Below are positions 10,535 to 22,862 of a stretch of 64,000 nt of DNA, piece after piece; the first letter of the stretch is position 1; each line of letters begins with the position of its first letter. Under the pieces are notes generated by a model, which saw only the letters and a list, made by a program, of their open reading frames with translations, was not told where the DNA came from and made no database searches. Made by a program: the position numbers and the translations under genes. Source of the DNA: Marsupella aquatica (Eukaryota; Marchantiophyta); the NCBI GenBank assembly GCA_973895155.1, contig OZ316892.1, positions 15,686,001 to 15,750,000 of the forward strand, read 5' to 3'.

Positions 10535-11547
10535 TGTCATGTCGTCAGCCTAGGCCTTAAACCGGGCTTCAACTTAGATAGGCACATCCTTCGTAAATAT
10601 GAGGGTTTGGGTAGGGAGGGAAGCCCGGAATGCACCTAACTCACGTAAACTAGCGCTAAGTGCGTCTACTATTATTTATGGACCCTTCCTAGGTATGGTT
10701 TGTGTTCCGCCGCCGGAACGTACCTTAGTCGATAGCGAGATCGACCCCGGCTTACGGGCTTTTAAGCCTTCGTGCTGTCCGCCTTTGATCTGGATTCGAT
10801 GATACGGTCACTCAACCTGGGCTCGCAACCACTTACCCGCAAGTTGCACCCCATGCATGGCTCAGGTAGCGCGTTGGGCCAAGCGTTGGCACCCATACAC
10901 GAGATTCACACATATGCACACGCAAGCATATAATCTTGATTTACATGAAGGAAATAATGGGAAAGGATTTTACTACATAGGGGACATACACGTACACTTA
11001 GTTGACCCGAAAGCTCTCAAATGAACAGGTCCAAGGCTGAGGGTGTACACTACAACGGAGCCCGGCTCCGCACTCGCCCGACAAGCTTAGTCCTACCCCC
11101 TCCCCTTGGTACTCTTTCACTCGCAGAGATCGGGACTCCCCACACATACCGCGGATGCCCCACTCTAAGACTAACAAAAAACCCCCTGCCTCTATCAAGG
11201 GGTGCACTAAATACTAAGAGCCGAGGACCGGAGTGGTCTTGTGCCCGAAGATTTGCTAACTAAGATCCTAACTAAGCTGGTTGTCAGGCCAGAAAATGGC
11301 TTGTCTTATTAGAAGATCCTAATCTACGCAGGCTGGATAGCATGGCAGTGCCGCTTTAACTAGGGCAGCCTCTTGTCCCTATAGCCTCTTTTAGCTATTC
11401 ATAACTTTATTTTAATCCTACTTTGTCGCTAATACCTGGCATGCTTGCCTAAGCCGCCTGAGTGGGAGCGACTATCCCGTTGCCTCCTGAGCCTGTCAGC
11501 TTCTTGCTTGATGAGTAGCTGGACCTGGTCCAGCAGAGATTCATTTT
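10535..11547 (-). mobile_element. W1: left 1.0 kb of element W, truncated at a recombination joint
   Basis: It starts TGTCATGTCGTCAGCC after the target duplication ACTCT. It is essentially identical to 19008-19878 plus 22868-23008 (for example one C/T difference in TTTGTCGC versus TTTGTTGC). At 11547/11548 similarity to W stops after GATTCATTTTC and the sequence switches to gypsy pol, so this copy is cut off. It holds the C-terminal end of the W ORF and non-coding LTR-like DNA. No other gene is seen. Confidence 0.72.
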
Positions 11548-14500
11548 CTGCAGGCGTTGTGGCAGAGCCGGCAGGGTTCACAACGCCATCGATCATCGGC
11601 AAGGAATTAAATACCAAGGGATCGGCATACAAGCCGATTACGAGGGCAGAACAAATTGAGGCCCTATTAGAAGCCGAGAGAGCACAGCGGCCTAACTCTC
11701 AGGAGCAAGAGGTGGATGAGATGGACAGACACGATCCAGAGCCAAGGCAGGAAAGGGAGCCGACCACTAATTCAAAACCAAATAGACCGGTAAGGGGACA
11801 ATCTATGGACACCAAGGAAGGGACCGACTCGGCTAGTCCAGCCGAGATCCCAGTTTATGGAGGTATGAGATTAGAGAGACTGGAAGCCGAACTGGACCCG
11901 AATTTGAAGAAGCAGATTAATATGATCCAAGCACGGCAATATCGGAAGCTTGACTTAGGAGAGGGAAGAGAACTGAACTTAGGGAGAAACCTAGCACCTG
12001 AGCTCGAGAAAGAGATTAGTGACTTATTGATTGAATTTCAGGATGTGTTTGCATGGAGTCACCAAGATCTAAAGGGAGTAGATCCAACACTAGGGGAACA
12101 TCGAATTGATCTCATGTTAGGAGCCAAATCATTTCGACAACCAATTCGAAGGATGAACCCGAAGTATTCCCTGCTGGTCAAAACAGAAATCGACAAACTA
12201 GTGGAAGCTGGATTCATCACTCCAGTCCTGCATTCAGACTGGGTGTCTCCAATTGTGATAGTTCCCAAGAAAGCTGGACCCGATGGTAAAACCAAGATCC
12301 GGGTTTGTCAGGATTACAGGAAGCTGAATGAAGCAACATTAAAAGACCATTTTCCTTTACCGTTTACTGATATGGTACTAGACATGGTAGCCAGTCATGA
12401 ACTATATTCATTCATGGATGGATACTCTGGTTATAACCAAATCAGGATTCGGCAGGAAGACCAAATCAAGACGGCCTTCATCACGGAATGGGGGATCTAT
12501 GTCTTCAATCGTATGCCGTTTGGACTCTGCAATGCACCAGCTATGTTCCAACGATTAATGGTGAACATTTTTCATGATTACTTGAGAAAGTTCATGGAAA
12601 TCTTCATTGATGACTTTGCAGTATTCGGGAGGGCATCGAAACATGCTAAATACCTCAGAAAAACCTTCATGAGATGTAGAGAGGTGGGTCTCAAGTTACA
12701 CCCAGATAAATGTTTTTTTGCAGTAACCGAGGGGGTGCTACTAGGTCACAAGGTATCAAGGAAGGGCATTGAGATTGACAAAGGTAAGCTAGCAGTATGG
12801 CTAGATATCATGCAACCTAAGAACATAAAGGATGTAAGATCCTTCTTGGGATGCATTGGTTACTATCGCCGGTTCATCAAGGATTTTGCCAAGCTAGCTT
12901 TACCATTAACCAATATGCTCAAGGCAGGAGCAGACTTCGAACCCACGCCCGAACGAGTCACAGCGGTGGTAGAATTGAAGCAGATGTTAGTAGAGGCCCC
13001 AGTCATGATAGCACCGGACTGGAACAAAGATTTTCATGTTTTTGTAGATGTCTCGGGCTTCTGTATTGGCTCAGTACTAAGTCAGTTGGATGAGAAAGGA
13101 AGGGACCATCCCATATACTTCGCAAGCCGTCAGCTTGCCGATGCCGAACGGAACTACTCTACCACGGAAAGAGAAGCATTAGGAGTCATTTATTCTTGTA
13201 AAAAGTTTAGGCATTATTTACTAGGGTACAAGGTAATCTTTCATACTGATCATGAAAGTTTGAAGTACCTAGTCAATAAGCCGGACCTTACAGGCAGAGT
13301 AGCAAGATGGATTTTGCTATTACAGGAGTTTGACTATGAGCTGAGGATCAAGCCGGGAAAGTTACATGCCAATGCCGACTTCTTTTCAAGGATCACAGGT
13401 AAACCTGCCACGGATTGCATCGATGATCGATTCCCCGACGAGGAGCTATTTGTTGTGGAAATAGCTGGTACATGGTACCCTGAGATTTTACAATTTCTCA
13501 GCACTTCCAGATTACAGCCAGGATTAAGCCGAGAGCAAGCCGCAGTCTTTGTGCGGAAGGTCAGACAGTATCAGTGCATTAAAGGCATACTGCACAAGCA
13601 TGGAATCAACGGCACGATTCAAAGATGTTTGGAAAAGAGAGAGGTAAAACGAGTCCTACGGGCCATGCATGGAGAGGAGGCCGGAGGACATTTTGCCCCA
13701 GTAACCACGTCTAAGAAGATATTAAATGCCGGTTACTGGTGGCCCACCTTGCACAAAGATGTCTATCAGTTTATCAAACAATGCGATCCTTGTCAACGAG
13801 CGGGAGGACCAAGGGCGTCCACCAGGCATCCACTGCACCCTATTCTACCTCTGGCACCATTCGAGAAGTGGGGTATTGATTACATTGGACCTCTGAAACC
13901 ACTGACCCACCCTCGACGGAACAAGTACATAATCCTGGCTACGGATTATGCAACTAAATGGGTAGAGGCCAGACCAACAACGAAGGATGATGCAATTACT
14001 ACGGCTAGATTCATGTATGAGCAGATCTTCACCAGGTATGGAGCACCCTTAGAATTAGTTAGTGATAGAGGAACCCATTTTTTGAATTATATAATTAGTC
14101 GTTTAAATGAGCAGTATTTAGTTAAACATAGGCCTACTACTCCCTACCATCCAAAGGCAAACGGGTTGACAGAACGAGCAAACGGAATTATAGGAAAGAT
14201 ATTGAACAAGACAGTAGCTCAGAACAAACTCGATTGGGATGATAAATTGTTTGCTGCTGTTTTTGCTTACAATCTTGCCTATAAATCCACTACCGATCAT
14301 ACACCCTTCTTCTTAACCTTTGGACAAGAAGCCCTGGTACCCATGCAACTTGAGATACCGACATTTCAAGTTACAATTGAGGAAAGAGCCTCAGCGGAGG
14401 AGAGCCTAAAGGAGCGAGAATATAGGTTAGAAGCTTTAGAGGAAGCAAGAATGATTTCAGCCGAGAGAGTAGAATATAGACAGAATATCATGAAGCAGCA

Positions 14501-14771
14501 GTATGATAAAAGGTTAAAAGTAGTTAGTATTCATACCGGTGATCTTGTGCTACTTTATGACAGTAGGTATAGTAGGTTTCCAGGAAAGCTTTACACTCAC
14601 TGGTTAGGACCCTTTAGAGTAACCATGATGTTCCCCAATGGCTCCGTACAATTGGCCAACATTACGGGAGAGGTATATCCAGTTCGCATCCATTATGACC
14701 GCCTCAAGAAATACTATATGGACGAAGATGAAGTTGTTCGCGAGGACGCTTCACAATTAAGTGGGGAGCTA
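11548..14771 (+). mobile_element. Internal region (3' part) of the gypsy element whose LTR is X
   Basis: The pol frame runs straight up to the TGTGATGCC start of X2, preceded by the purine-rich GTGGGGAGCTA (14761-14771), a plausible polypurine tract. This junction identifies X as the family's LTR. The primer-binding site, gag and protease are absent because the left side is replaced by X1, 210 bp of MULE and W1. Confidence 0.82.
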
Positions 14772-14783
14772 TGTGATGCCTAG
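11548..14783 (+). CDS. pol: Ty3/gypsy pol: reverse transcriptase, RNase H, integrase (5'-truncated)
   Basis: An open frame of about 1078 codons of gypsy type; the frame extends upstream through W but that part is not pol. Reverse transcriptase: DYRKLNEATLKDHFPLP, FMDGYSGYNQI, MPFGLCNAPAMFQRLM and the catalytic FIDDF at 12603-12617. RNase H: FVDVSGFCIGSVLSQ, TEREALGVIYSCKKFRHYL, FHTDHESLKYL. Integrase: a zinc-binding HGEEAGGHF..YWWPTL..QCDPCQRAG, then a catalytic D (13878), D (14064) and E (14172) with D-x35-E spacing. No chromodomain is evident, so it is probably non-chromoviral. Gag and protease are missing, lost at the 11547/11548 joint. The TAG stop lies a few bases inside LTR X2. The remaining pol frame has no internal stop. 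Confidence 0.93.
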
Positions 14784-17700
14784 ACAGGAATCACTCGGCC
14801 GGTTAAGTGGGTAAAGCAGGAAGGCACCCTAGGAACACCTTAGTATAGTGACAAAACAAGGAAAATATAAACAATTAGGGGCAACCATGGAACCCGGGCC
14901 GAGGCCGGAGGTAAGGCTGAGGGTGAAAACCCGATTAGGGTTAGGGCGCGTTAAGCGTCGGCGGCTAGGAAGGATCAACGGGAAGAAGGACCGGCAAAGG
15001 AGAGGGGTAAGGAGCGCTTGCAGGAGATGGTGGCTCATTTGCGAGCACGAACTAGGCAGACGACTATGGGAGGCCAACTACTGTCAACTGCTTAGGCAAG
15101 CACTCGGGGAGAGAGTAGATACCGACGATCAACCTAAGGAGGGTATGAGCAACGTCAATCAAGCGGCACATTTCTGGGGATGCCTGTTCGAACGGGCAAC
15201 TGAGTACATCAAGACTTACGAGGACGAGGAATCAGAAAGGGCAGCTCGAGAACGGCAGGAGCTCGCTCGATTGTGGGAGCTGCAGAAGACGGCTTTCTTA
15301 GGAGGCAAACTCATCAAGGACGAGTTCCTGTGGACGCCTACTTCCAATCAACTCGACGATCTTCTGTTTTGTAAAGATAGCGTCGTCGGCATCCGAGAGG
15401 CCATCAAGAACTGCAACGACATACACTGGGAATTAAAGGGTAGCACGGAAAGGTGGACCCAGGCAACGGTGCTAGGAGAAACCTCCACGGCAGCAGAGAT
15501 GAAGAGGAAGGGAGCCGTCAACGATGAAGCCACCCCGGCAAAAAGAACGAGGTCGGCGGCACCAAAGAAGCCAGCCGAGCAGCAGAGCAGGAGGCAGGGA
15601 GAAGCCGAAGAGGAGGAGGTCGATCCCATCAAGGCCATTCCAACCAGGGATGACACCTGGAAGGGCTGGGCGGCAACCCTACCGGTGGAGGTGCAACTAC
15701 ATTTTGCACGGGAGGAGGATGCATGCTTTACGGCCATGCAGACCAAGAAGTACCAAGGCTTCATGGCCGGATCCGGCTTGGAGGCCTTTGTAAGATTACC
15801 ATGGCTGAAGCCGGAGGTACCGGAGTCAGACCTATTAGAATTCGTGGGGTCATGGGAACCCGAGACCAATTGCACGAGGATATATGGGAAGGATTTCTAT
15901 CTTACTCCCAAGGTAATTGCCAAAGTGTTTGGCTTGCCGATAGGCAATAAGACCAAAGTTGATACCAGGAAGACCTTGCCTGACAAGGAGTTCCGGTCGT
16001 TCCCCGGGCCATCAACGAAGAATGGCTTCTTCCGGAACACCTGCACCAACCCGCACATAGGAGAGATGATCGACTTCTTGCGGGTGACCATGCATTGTAA
16101 CTTGCCGAGGGCAGAGATCGGCAAGGCACAGGTCTATCTGGCAGAAAGGCCAGACCCAAGTCGGGACTACAACGGGTACCTCCTCAACCAATTGAAGAAG
16201 ATCTTAAAGGAGGAGCAGCAGGTAATCGGCATGGGGAGCGTGTCGCGGCTTGGCTATCACATGCCGCTGTTGTGCCGGTATGCCAGAGGTCAGACTTTTG
16301 CCCCAGTACTTCCCCTGCAGGTAAGGGCACCCGAGGAAGCTCCAACGCCGAGGCCGTTGGCTGAGAAGCCTCAACCACCTGTTAGTCCTACGATCGAGCA
16401 GGTGTTTAGGCCCAGGAAGGAGGACTTGCCGATGCAGCAACCAGGCATGCAGAGTCTGCTGAAACTACTGGAGAAAGAAAAGAAATCGGCATCGGCAACA
16501 ACAACGGCAATGGCAACAATGCAGGACACTACTACAGAGGTAGGCCTACACCGGCTCACAAGAGAAAACCCCTTTGCTGGAGACAAGGAGAGAATCAGGC
16601 CGGAATCCAAGCCAGGTGTTCGAATGTACGTGGGAACCTCAAGCTCCGAATCTGAGGCAGAATTGCCTGAAGCTCCTACCGACGAAGAGGAGAGGGAGAA
16701 GCCGGACGTCCAAGAGGTAGAGGAGGCAGTGGAGGACTGCAGCCATGATAATTCCGGCTATGGGTCGGACCATCACGTTCCAGGAGTAAGGACCTGTGGC
16801 CGGTTTGTTCCCACACTTCCAAGGGTAGTGCGAGGGGACCCCAACCAGCAGAGTAGCCCTGAGTCTCCCCCACCAGATGTTGCTCCCCCGAGCTTCGATG
16901 GCATAAAACAGACAGTGCAGGAATTTCAAGAGCGAATCAAGCAGGAGGAGGAGGCCGCCCTGGCTAAGGAAAAGGATTTACCAGGAGGAGATTGGCCGGA
17001 GGACATCAGGCGGCTAGCCGAAAAGGAAGCAAACCTCTAGCCACGATTGAAGAGATCCGCAGGACGGCTTGGGAGCAGAGGCCACGATGGGCGATGCCGA
17101 TCACTTCTACTTACTCCACCTACGCTAAGAATAGAGCCATGGAGTATGGTGAGATGTGTGGGGAACTTGCGCTCGGCATCTTTGGAGAGGAGTTGGAGGT
17201 AGGACCCTTTTTCCACAGGGAGCAGGAGGAGGCCAAAAACGAGCTGGAGGGGGCACGTAAGGACCTGGATGAAACCCAAGAGGAGTTGGAGGAAATCACG
17301 AGGAAGATGGAGAACCTACAGCGGCGGGCCGACAACCAAACAGAGCGGCTGAAGAAACAAGCCGCAGTATTTAAATGCTTAGCTGCAGCAGGTCCATCTC
17401 CCGTTGGGACAAACCAGTTACCAGGGGTGGTAATTGTCGAAGGACAAGCCGCGCCACCTGCACCAGTGCCGGAAGTAAGTGGGAAGGGGAAGGGACCAGC
17501 TGCCGAGCCACCAACGAAGAAGAAGCGGAAACCTTCAGGGTCAAGGAGTAATACGACTTCACAGGCCGTGGTGATCAAGGAGGTAGACCCAGCACCGACC
17601 CCAGACAGGGTCACGGCTAAGGATCCAACTACCCTAGGGGAAGGGGAGGCCGAAGCCGAGGGAGTGGCTGAAGCCGAAGCCGTGGGAGTGGCTGAGGCCG

Positions 17701-18797
17701 AAGCCGTGGGTATTGCCGAGGCCGGTGTCGAGGCTGAAGCCGAAGGTGGACCCAGTCAGGCCGAGGGAGAGTTGACTCGGTCAAGGGCAGGTAATCTGTC
17801 AGTAGGCGGGCCAACGGCAGTGGCTGAGGAGGAAGTGTTGGGGGCGTCCATTGAGGATCCACCACCGGTGTCGTGACGGTGCAAGGGCGCCGTTCCTTTT
17901 AGGGAGGGCGGACGTGGAGGGAGGAGGCGTGAGTGGGCAGGGCGGGCGCGGATCTCCACGTTTAGGATTAGGATTAGAACCAGGAGCGGCCCTGACACTT
18001 AGCTTAGTGGGATTGCGGTTCCACTGGTAGGAGCAACACTTGTGCTCCTGCCTTGCTGTACATAGGTAGATTCGGGCAAGTAGATTACTGTCAGGTAGAT
18101 TAGGCTTACGCTGCAAAGAATGGCGGATCCACTACCAGGATAAGTACCTGGGCAGCGGGGAGCTCAGGGCCTCTTCTTTAGCAAGTTTTTAGTTTGCACC
18201 AGCCGGGCTGGGATCAAGTAGTACGAGAAGCTCTCGGTTAGTCATACAGTGACCCTTGTGTATATTCATGTTTCCTCATGCCTAAGAGCTGAATAGAGTT
18301 GGCCTCACGGCTTAGTTCGCAGAACTTGTGTATGAGATGTACTGTTTGTATGGCAAGTGCATGGTATGACTCAGTCAGAATGAGTCATTTTGCTATTTGT
18401 GTGTCGCATTAACTTGTGTGAAGAGTGCCCACATCAACAGAAGGAAGGAAAGTAAGCAGAGGAGTGAGAGTTGGATGTGTCGAGCTGAGAGAGGTCTTAG
18501 CGGCTTAACCAAGCCTATTGGGGATCATTCCGGCGGCGGAATCCAAACATACCTAACAAGACGGAGGGGAAGACAGGGGAAGACAGGGGAAGGCCTATAT
18601 TAGGCCGGCTACGTATCTCATGACCCGATGAAGGATCTGTCCAGTATATGTGTGTAAAATGTTAATAGTAGTAGTAGAAGGTTAGCAGCGTCCCATGCCG
18701 CTAAGCCGCGGAAACGGCCTCGCCAAGCACGAAACCTACGGGAATCGGCTTGAGCTGGGGGGTTTCTTGGGTTTAGGGAGCCATGGGACGCACCACA
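14772..18797 (+). mobile_element. X2: 3' LTR of the gypsy element
   Basis: Nearly identical to X1 (4026 versus 4027 bp, scattered single-base differences). Its left side is pol; its right flank is AGAGG plus the same MULE and W sequence as X1. The shared right flank shows that X1 and X2 derive from the same original insertion site. Confidence 0.87.
14887..17876 (+). pseudogene. LTR ORF of X2 broken by a 1-bp deletion
   Basis: Same protein as the X1 ORF. Loss of one A in the A-run near 17020 (GCCGAAAAGG versus GCCGAAAAAGG in X1) shifts the frame, so the first part stops at 17040 and the coiled-coil/tail half continues in another frame from about 16992 to 17876. Apart from this it matches X1, including the same short coiled-coil version. 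The near-identity outside the lesion suggests recent divergence. Confidence 0.85.
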
Positions 18798-19007
18798 AGA
18801 GGTACAGGGCCTACAATTTTTGAGCTTGCATCTTGCCATGTAGATATGGTTGGTTCTGCTTCCACTCATGAGAAAGCAACCAATTATTTGATGGAAGCTA
18901 ATGGGAAGTTTGATCTTCTACGGATTGGGCCATTAAATGGTGATTTGCAAACAAAATCAACAAAGAGGAAGGGAATTGCGAGTGACAAAATCTCTAACCA
19001 GGACTCT
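18798..19007 (+). pseudogene. Duplicate of the 210-bp MULE-A transposase segment
   Basis: Identical in content to 10325-10534: it starts with the AGAGG target duplication of X and ends with the ACTCT target duplication of W. It is the right-hand copy of the duplicated block and the one that is continuous with the complete W element and the downstream transposase exon at 30638. Confidence 0.85.
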
Positions 19008-19878
19008 TGTCATGTCGTCAGCCTAGGCCTTAAACCGGGCTTCAACTTAGATAGGCACATCCTTCGTAAATATGAGGGTTTGGGTAGGGAGGGAAGCCCG
19101 GAATGCACCTAACTCACGTAAACTAGCGCTAAGTGCGTCTACTATTATTTATGGACCCTTCCTAGGTATGGTTTGTGTTCCGCCGCCGGAACGTACCTTA
19201 GTCGATAGCGAGATCGACCCCGGCTTACGGGCTTTTAAGCCTTCGTGCTGTCCGCCTTTGATCTGGATTCGATGATACGGTCACTCAACCTGGGCTCGCA
19301 ACCACTTACCCGCAAGTTGCACCCCATGCATGGCTCAGGTAGCGCGTTGGGCCAAGCGTTGGCACCCATACACGAGATTCACACATATGCACACGCAAGC
19401 ATATAATCTTGATTTACATGAAGGAAATAATGGGAAAGGATTTTACTACATAGGGGACATACACGTACACTTAGTTGACCCGAAAGCTCTCAAATGAACA
19501 GGTCCAAGGCTGAGGGTGTACACTACAACGGAGCCCGGCTCCGCACTCGCCCGACAAGCTTAGTCCTACCCCCTCCCCTTGGTACTCTTTCACTCGCAGA
19601 GATCGGGACTCCCCACACATACCGCGGATGCCCCACTCTAAGACTAACAAAAAACCCCCTGCCTCTATCAAGGGGTGCACTAAATACTAAGAGCCGAGGA
19701 CCGGAGTGGTCTTGTGCCCGAAGATTTGCTAACTAAGATCCTAACTAAGCTGGTTGTCAGGCCAGAAAATGGCTTGTCTTATTAGAAGATCCTAATCTAC
19801 GCAGGCTGGATAGCATGGCAGTGCCGCTTTAACTAGGGCAGCCTCTTGTCCCTATAGCCTCTTTTAGCTATTCATAAC

Positions 19879-20021
19879 TGTTGTGGGAGAAATGAGACAA
19901 AGAGTTGGTTCCATCTTTACTCTTGGTAGAATATGTACATGTGGCTACAGCCTAAGTAGTTAGGGTAGTTACATAGGTAGTTATCCCAAAGGTAGACTTA
20001 ACTCAAGTATGAGTTACAACA
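19879..20021 (-). repeat. 3' LTR of the copia-like element
   Basis: 143 bp, identical by eye to 22720-22862. The neighbouring polypurine tract marks it as the 3' LTR of a minus-strand element. Confidence 0.87.
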
Positions 20022-22719
20022 CTCCCCCTTTGTAACATTGGGGTTGAAATGTTACAATCAAGAGTCTACTTTGGGTATATTCAGTGGTATACAATAGGTT
20101 TTGTTTATGTCTAGCCTATTTTATAAATGGTGTAGTCATCTCAAGTCTACTATAAATGAATGTCAAGCTTCTCCTAATAGATGTCTTATAATTCATGTTG
20201 TATGGTAAAGTGTAAGTGGGGGATGTAACCTCATTAAAACCTCCCCTACTTTCTTTGTGGGAGGAAAGAGTATTACCATCCCCATGGGTGTAACATAATT
20301 GGGTTTAAGCATATAGTGTATGTGTAATTTCTACAAAGTCTCTTAAGGTGCTTGTCAGCACTATAGGCTTGTTGAAGATCCTCCTTGGTTGATTGTTTCT
20401 CGTGTCTCCTTCCAATCGGGAAATGGAGACTCCTTGATGGTCACAGATTACATGCCATGACAAAGCAAAGTATTAGTACAAAATGAAGATGATATGGTGT
20501 AATCCATGGCTTTGGAATTGGATTGGGTGTCCAATCCTAGATTTGGTGTGGGCATAACCTATTTGAACCATATCACGTACCATATCCATAACATAGGGTT
20601 ATCATATTGGGGTATGGCGCACCATCTCTTATGGTGCCTTACCATGCCATGTCTCACCTTATGGTACCTTATGACCTGGTACTGTACCTCATATTATCAT
20701 ATGGTACTTTAATATCCAGTATACCTCATCAAGTATTGGTAAGTGATTGTGTTAACATCATGTTCAATCATTTATAAAAATTCCTTAGATTTCATGATTT
20801 GCCATATGCATGGAATAAAGTTCCATTTTTAGGTATTCATTGGTGCGAAAGGCACTTGTGCAATAGGCACATCCCATGGGTTACATTGCTTGATGTCAAG
20901 TCTTACTTGAGGTCTCCCCCTCAATTTGTCATTTACTTCCATGTGCAGTACGCACTCATTGGCTTCCATGTGCAGTAGGCACGGAGCTGAACTTTTAAGT
21001 GCCGTAGGCAGCTTTTAAATGCAGTAGGCACGTTGGGAAAAACAATTCTCCCCCTGAATTTGTGAATGGCAATTCTTATATGGTAATCTTTCCAATAGAT
21101 ATCTTTCATTTTAATGCCATTTCGTCCCCGTTCTTAGTATGTGTGTTTCCCTGGTTCAGTGCACATTGTTCTTTGTATACGCAAATCTATTTGATGGGTT
21201 TTGCAATTAAGGAGGGTTTGCACTTAGCGGTATGTTCTCGACGTTTTCTTGACGTTTCAGCATTTTTGTTGCGAGATTTGTTCTTTGCTGCGCGCGTTCC
21301 CTTCGTGCTCTTATCCTCTTTTCTCCAAGCTTCTCTTGGTTCGTGCTCCCAATGGTCAACTCGTAAGCTCATAACACCAATGCCCCTACCCCTGGTCGTG
21401 GATTGTTCCATCTTATCCATGCATACTGCCAATCTCACGAGAACTGTTGTTTACCAAAACTGGCATTCTGTGTCCTTCTGTGCTATAGGTGCCGTAACTT
21501 TGGGACTCCCATTGGTCATCGCTATCCTCCTTACTTTCCTCATCCTTGTGTTTGCCTTTGATAACGAGGAAGAAGAAATCGAAGGCACAAAAAATGCCTA
21601 AGGGAGAGAACTTTCCGCGGCGCGACAGAGTGTCCGAGTCCCCTCTTCTCTTCTCCACTTTGTTTTCCTCGTACTCGGGCGACATCTCCTGAGCAGCCGA
21701 GGCCTTTATCCGCGGCTTACCGTAATGTAGTTGCATGACACAATTCACCGCATTCCTTGCATTGCTATCTTTCAACGTAGCAGACCTCCGGACAATTGTA
21801 GGAGTTTCCAGTGGCTTCGCTCTCAATTCAATGTGCTTGCATAGTTTTCTTGGTCACAGTTTTCGGTAAGAAGAATGAGAAATCAATCCAATTAACTTCA
21901 TCAACTCCAGGAACTCACAAACAGATTGGTAGTACCGGTGGAGAAAGAGTAAGAGAACGTAGTGAAACGGACTGGACCAGGACTATTGACGCATGTGTGA
22001 ACTAATGTGGCGCAGGCCAGTTCAGAATGCAAAGCAGGACTACGATGAAAATTCATTCGCGGATAACAATGAAAGAATCACTGTGTGACTTTGGGAACTA
22101 AGACCCTAAGCGGGGATAGCATTGCCTTTCCCGCAGTCCTCATTGCACGGCAGGAATGAAGAGACACAACAGGAATTCCGCAGGGACCATGATATCTTCG
22201 TAATCCTTGCCACTGTGCAGAATTAACCTAGGAATTTGATAACTTCCGAGGCAATAGGTCGCTTCAAAACTGAAATATCGATGAGGCATCATCGCAATTC
22301 TGCACTTACAGTTGACAGAGACACCAAGATCGAGGGAATCCATTGCTCAAAAAATTTGTTAAAAATGAGAAGAAGACATCCAATAGCAACCATGAAACTT
22401 AGGACGAGCGGGATCCCAACGTGCATAGCCCAAGCCAACAACAAACGATGCGGACGCCATTTGCTCACAATACATTCCACTTTCCCTTCACACAATTGGC
22501 CGCATTCAAGCTAACATCAAATGCCATCTTCGTCCACATTCCGCCTCAATTCAGAGTGCAAAGCGAGCTGCAGCGCTTCAAGCAGTTCTCGCAGAAAAAA
22601 ACTAAAAAAACTTTGGCACATTCAAATCACGTCTTCAGGGCTCTCCCTCCTTTCTTTGTCTTAGGTTGAATCAGTCATGGCCTAAAAATTCAGCCAGTCT
22701 TAGGCTCGTGCTGATAACG

Positions 22720-22862
22720 TGTTGTGGGAGAAATGAGACAAAGAGTTGGTTCCATCTTTACTCTTGGTAGAATATGTACATGTGGCTACAGCCTAAGTAG
22801 TTAGGGTAGTTACATAGGTAGTTATCCCAAAGGTAGACTTAACTCAAGTATGAGTTACAACA
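22720..22862 (-). repeat. 5' LTR of the copia-like element
   Basis: 143 bp, identical by eye to 19879-20021. The PBS-like sequence adjoining it on the interior side marks it as the 5' LTR. Confidence 0.87.

Larger units (their letters stand above)
19879..22862 (-). mobile_element. Copia-like non-autonomous LTR retrotransposon, recent
   Basis: It has 143-bp LTRs (19879-20021 and 22720-22862) that look identical, beginning and ending TGTTGT..ACAACA, and is flanked by the 5-bp duplication ATAAC (19874-19878 and 22863-22867). On the minus strand the PBS-like CGTTATCAGCACGAGCC lies next to the 5' LTR (22703-22719), and the polypurine tract CAAAGGGGGAG next to the 3' LTR (20022-20032), which fixes the orientation. 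The 2.7-kb interior has no reverse transcriptase or integrase frame; short ORFs on either strand (for example 21413-21826 minus) are not recognisable. The identical LTRs make it one of the youngest insertions in the window. Confidence 0.87.

Noticed and set aside
10535-10540. Alternative boundary of W at TGTCGTCAG / CATCGACA with a CATG duplication
   Set aside because: The ACTCT duplication with TGTCATG..GGCATCACA gives a clean 5-bp target site, and the restored transposase frame then matches MULE-B residue for residue (QDSHRHDT).
10651-10668. TAGCGCTAAGTGCGTCTA in W resembles a B-type palindrome
   Set aside because: The right half does not pair (GTGCGTCTA), and it lies in an unrelated element; treated as chance.
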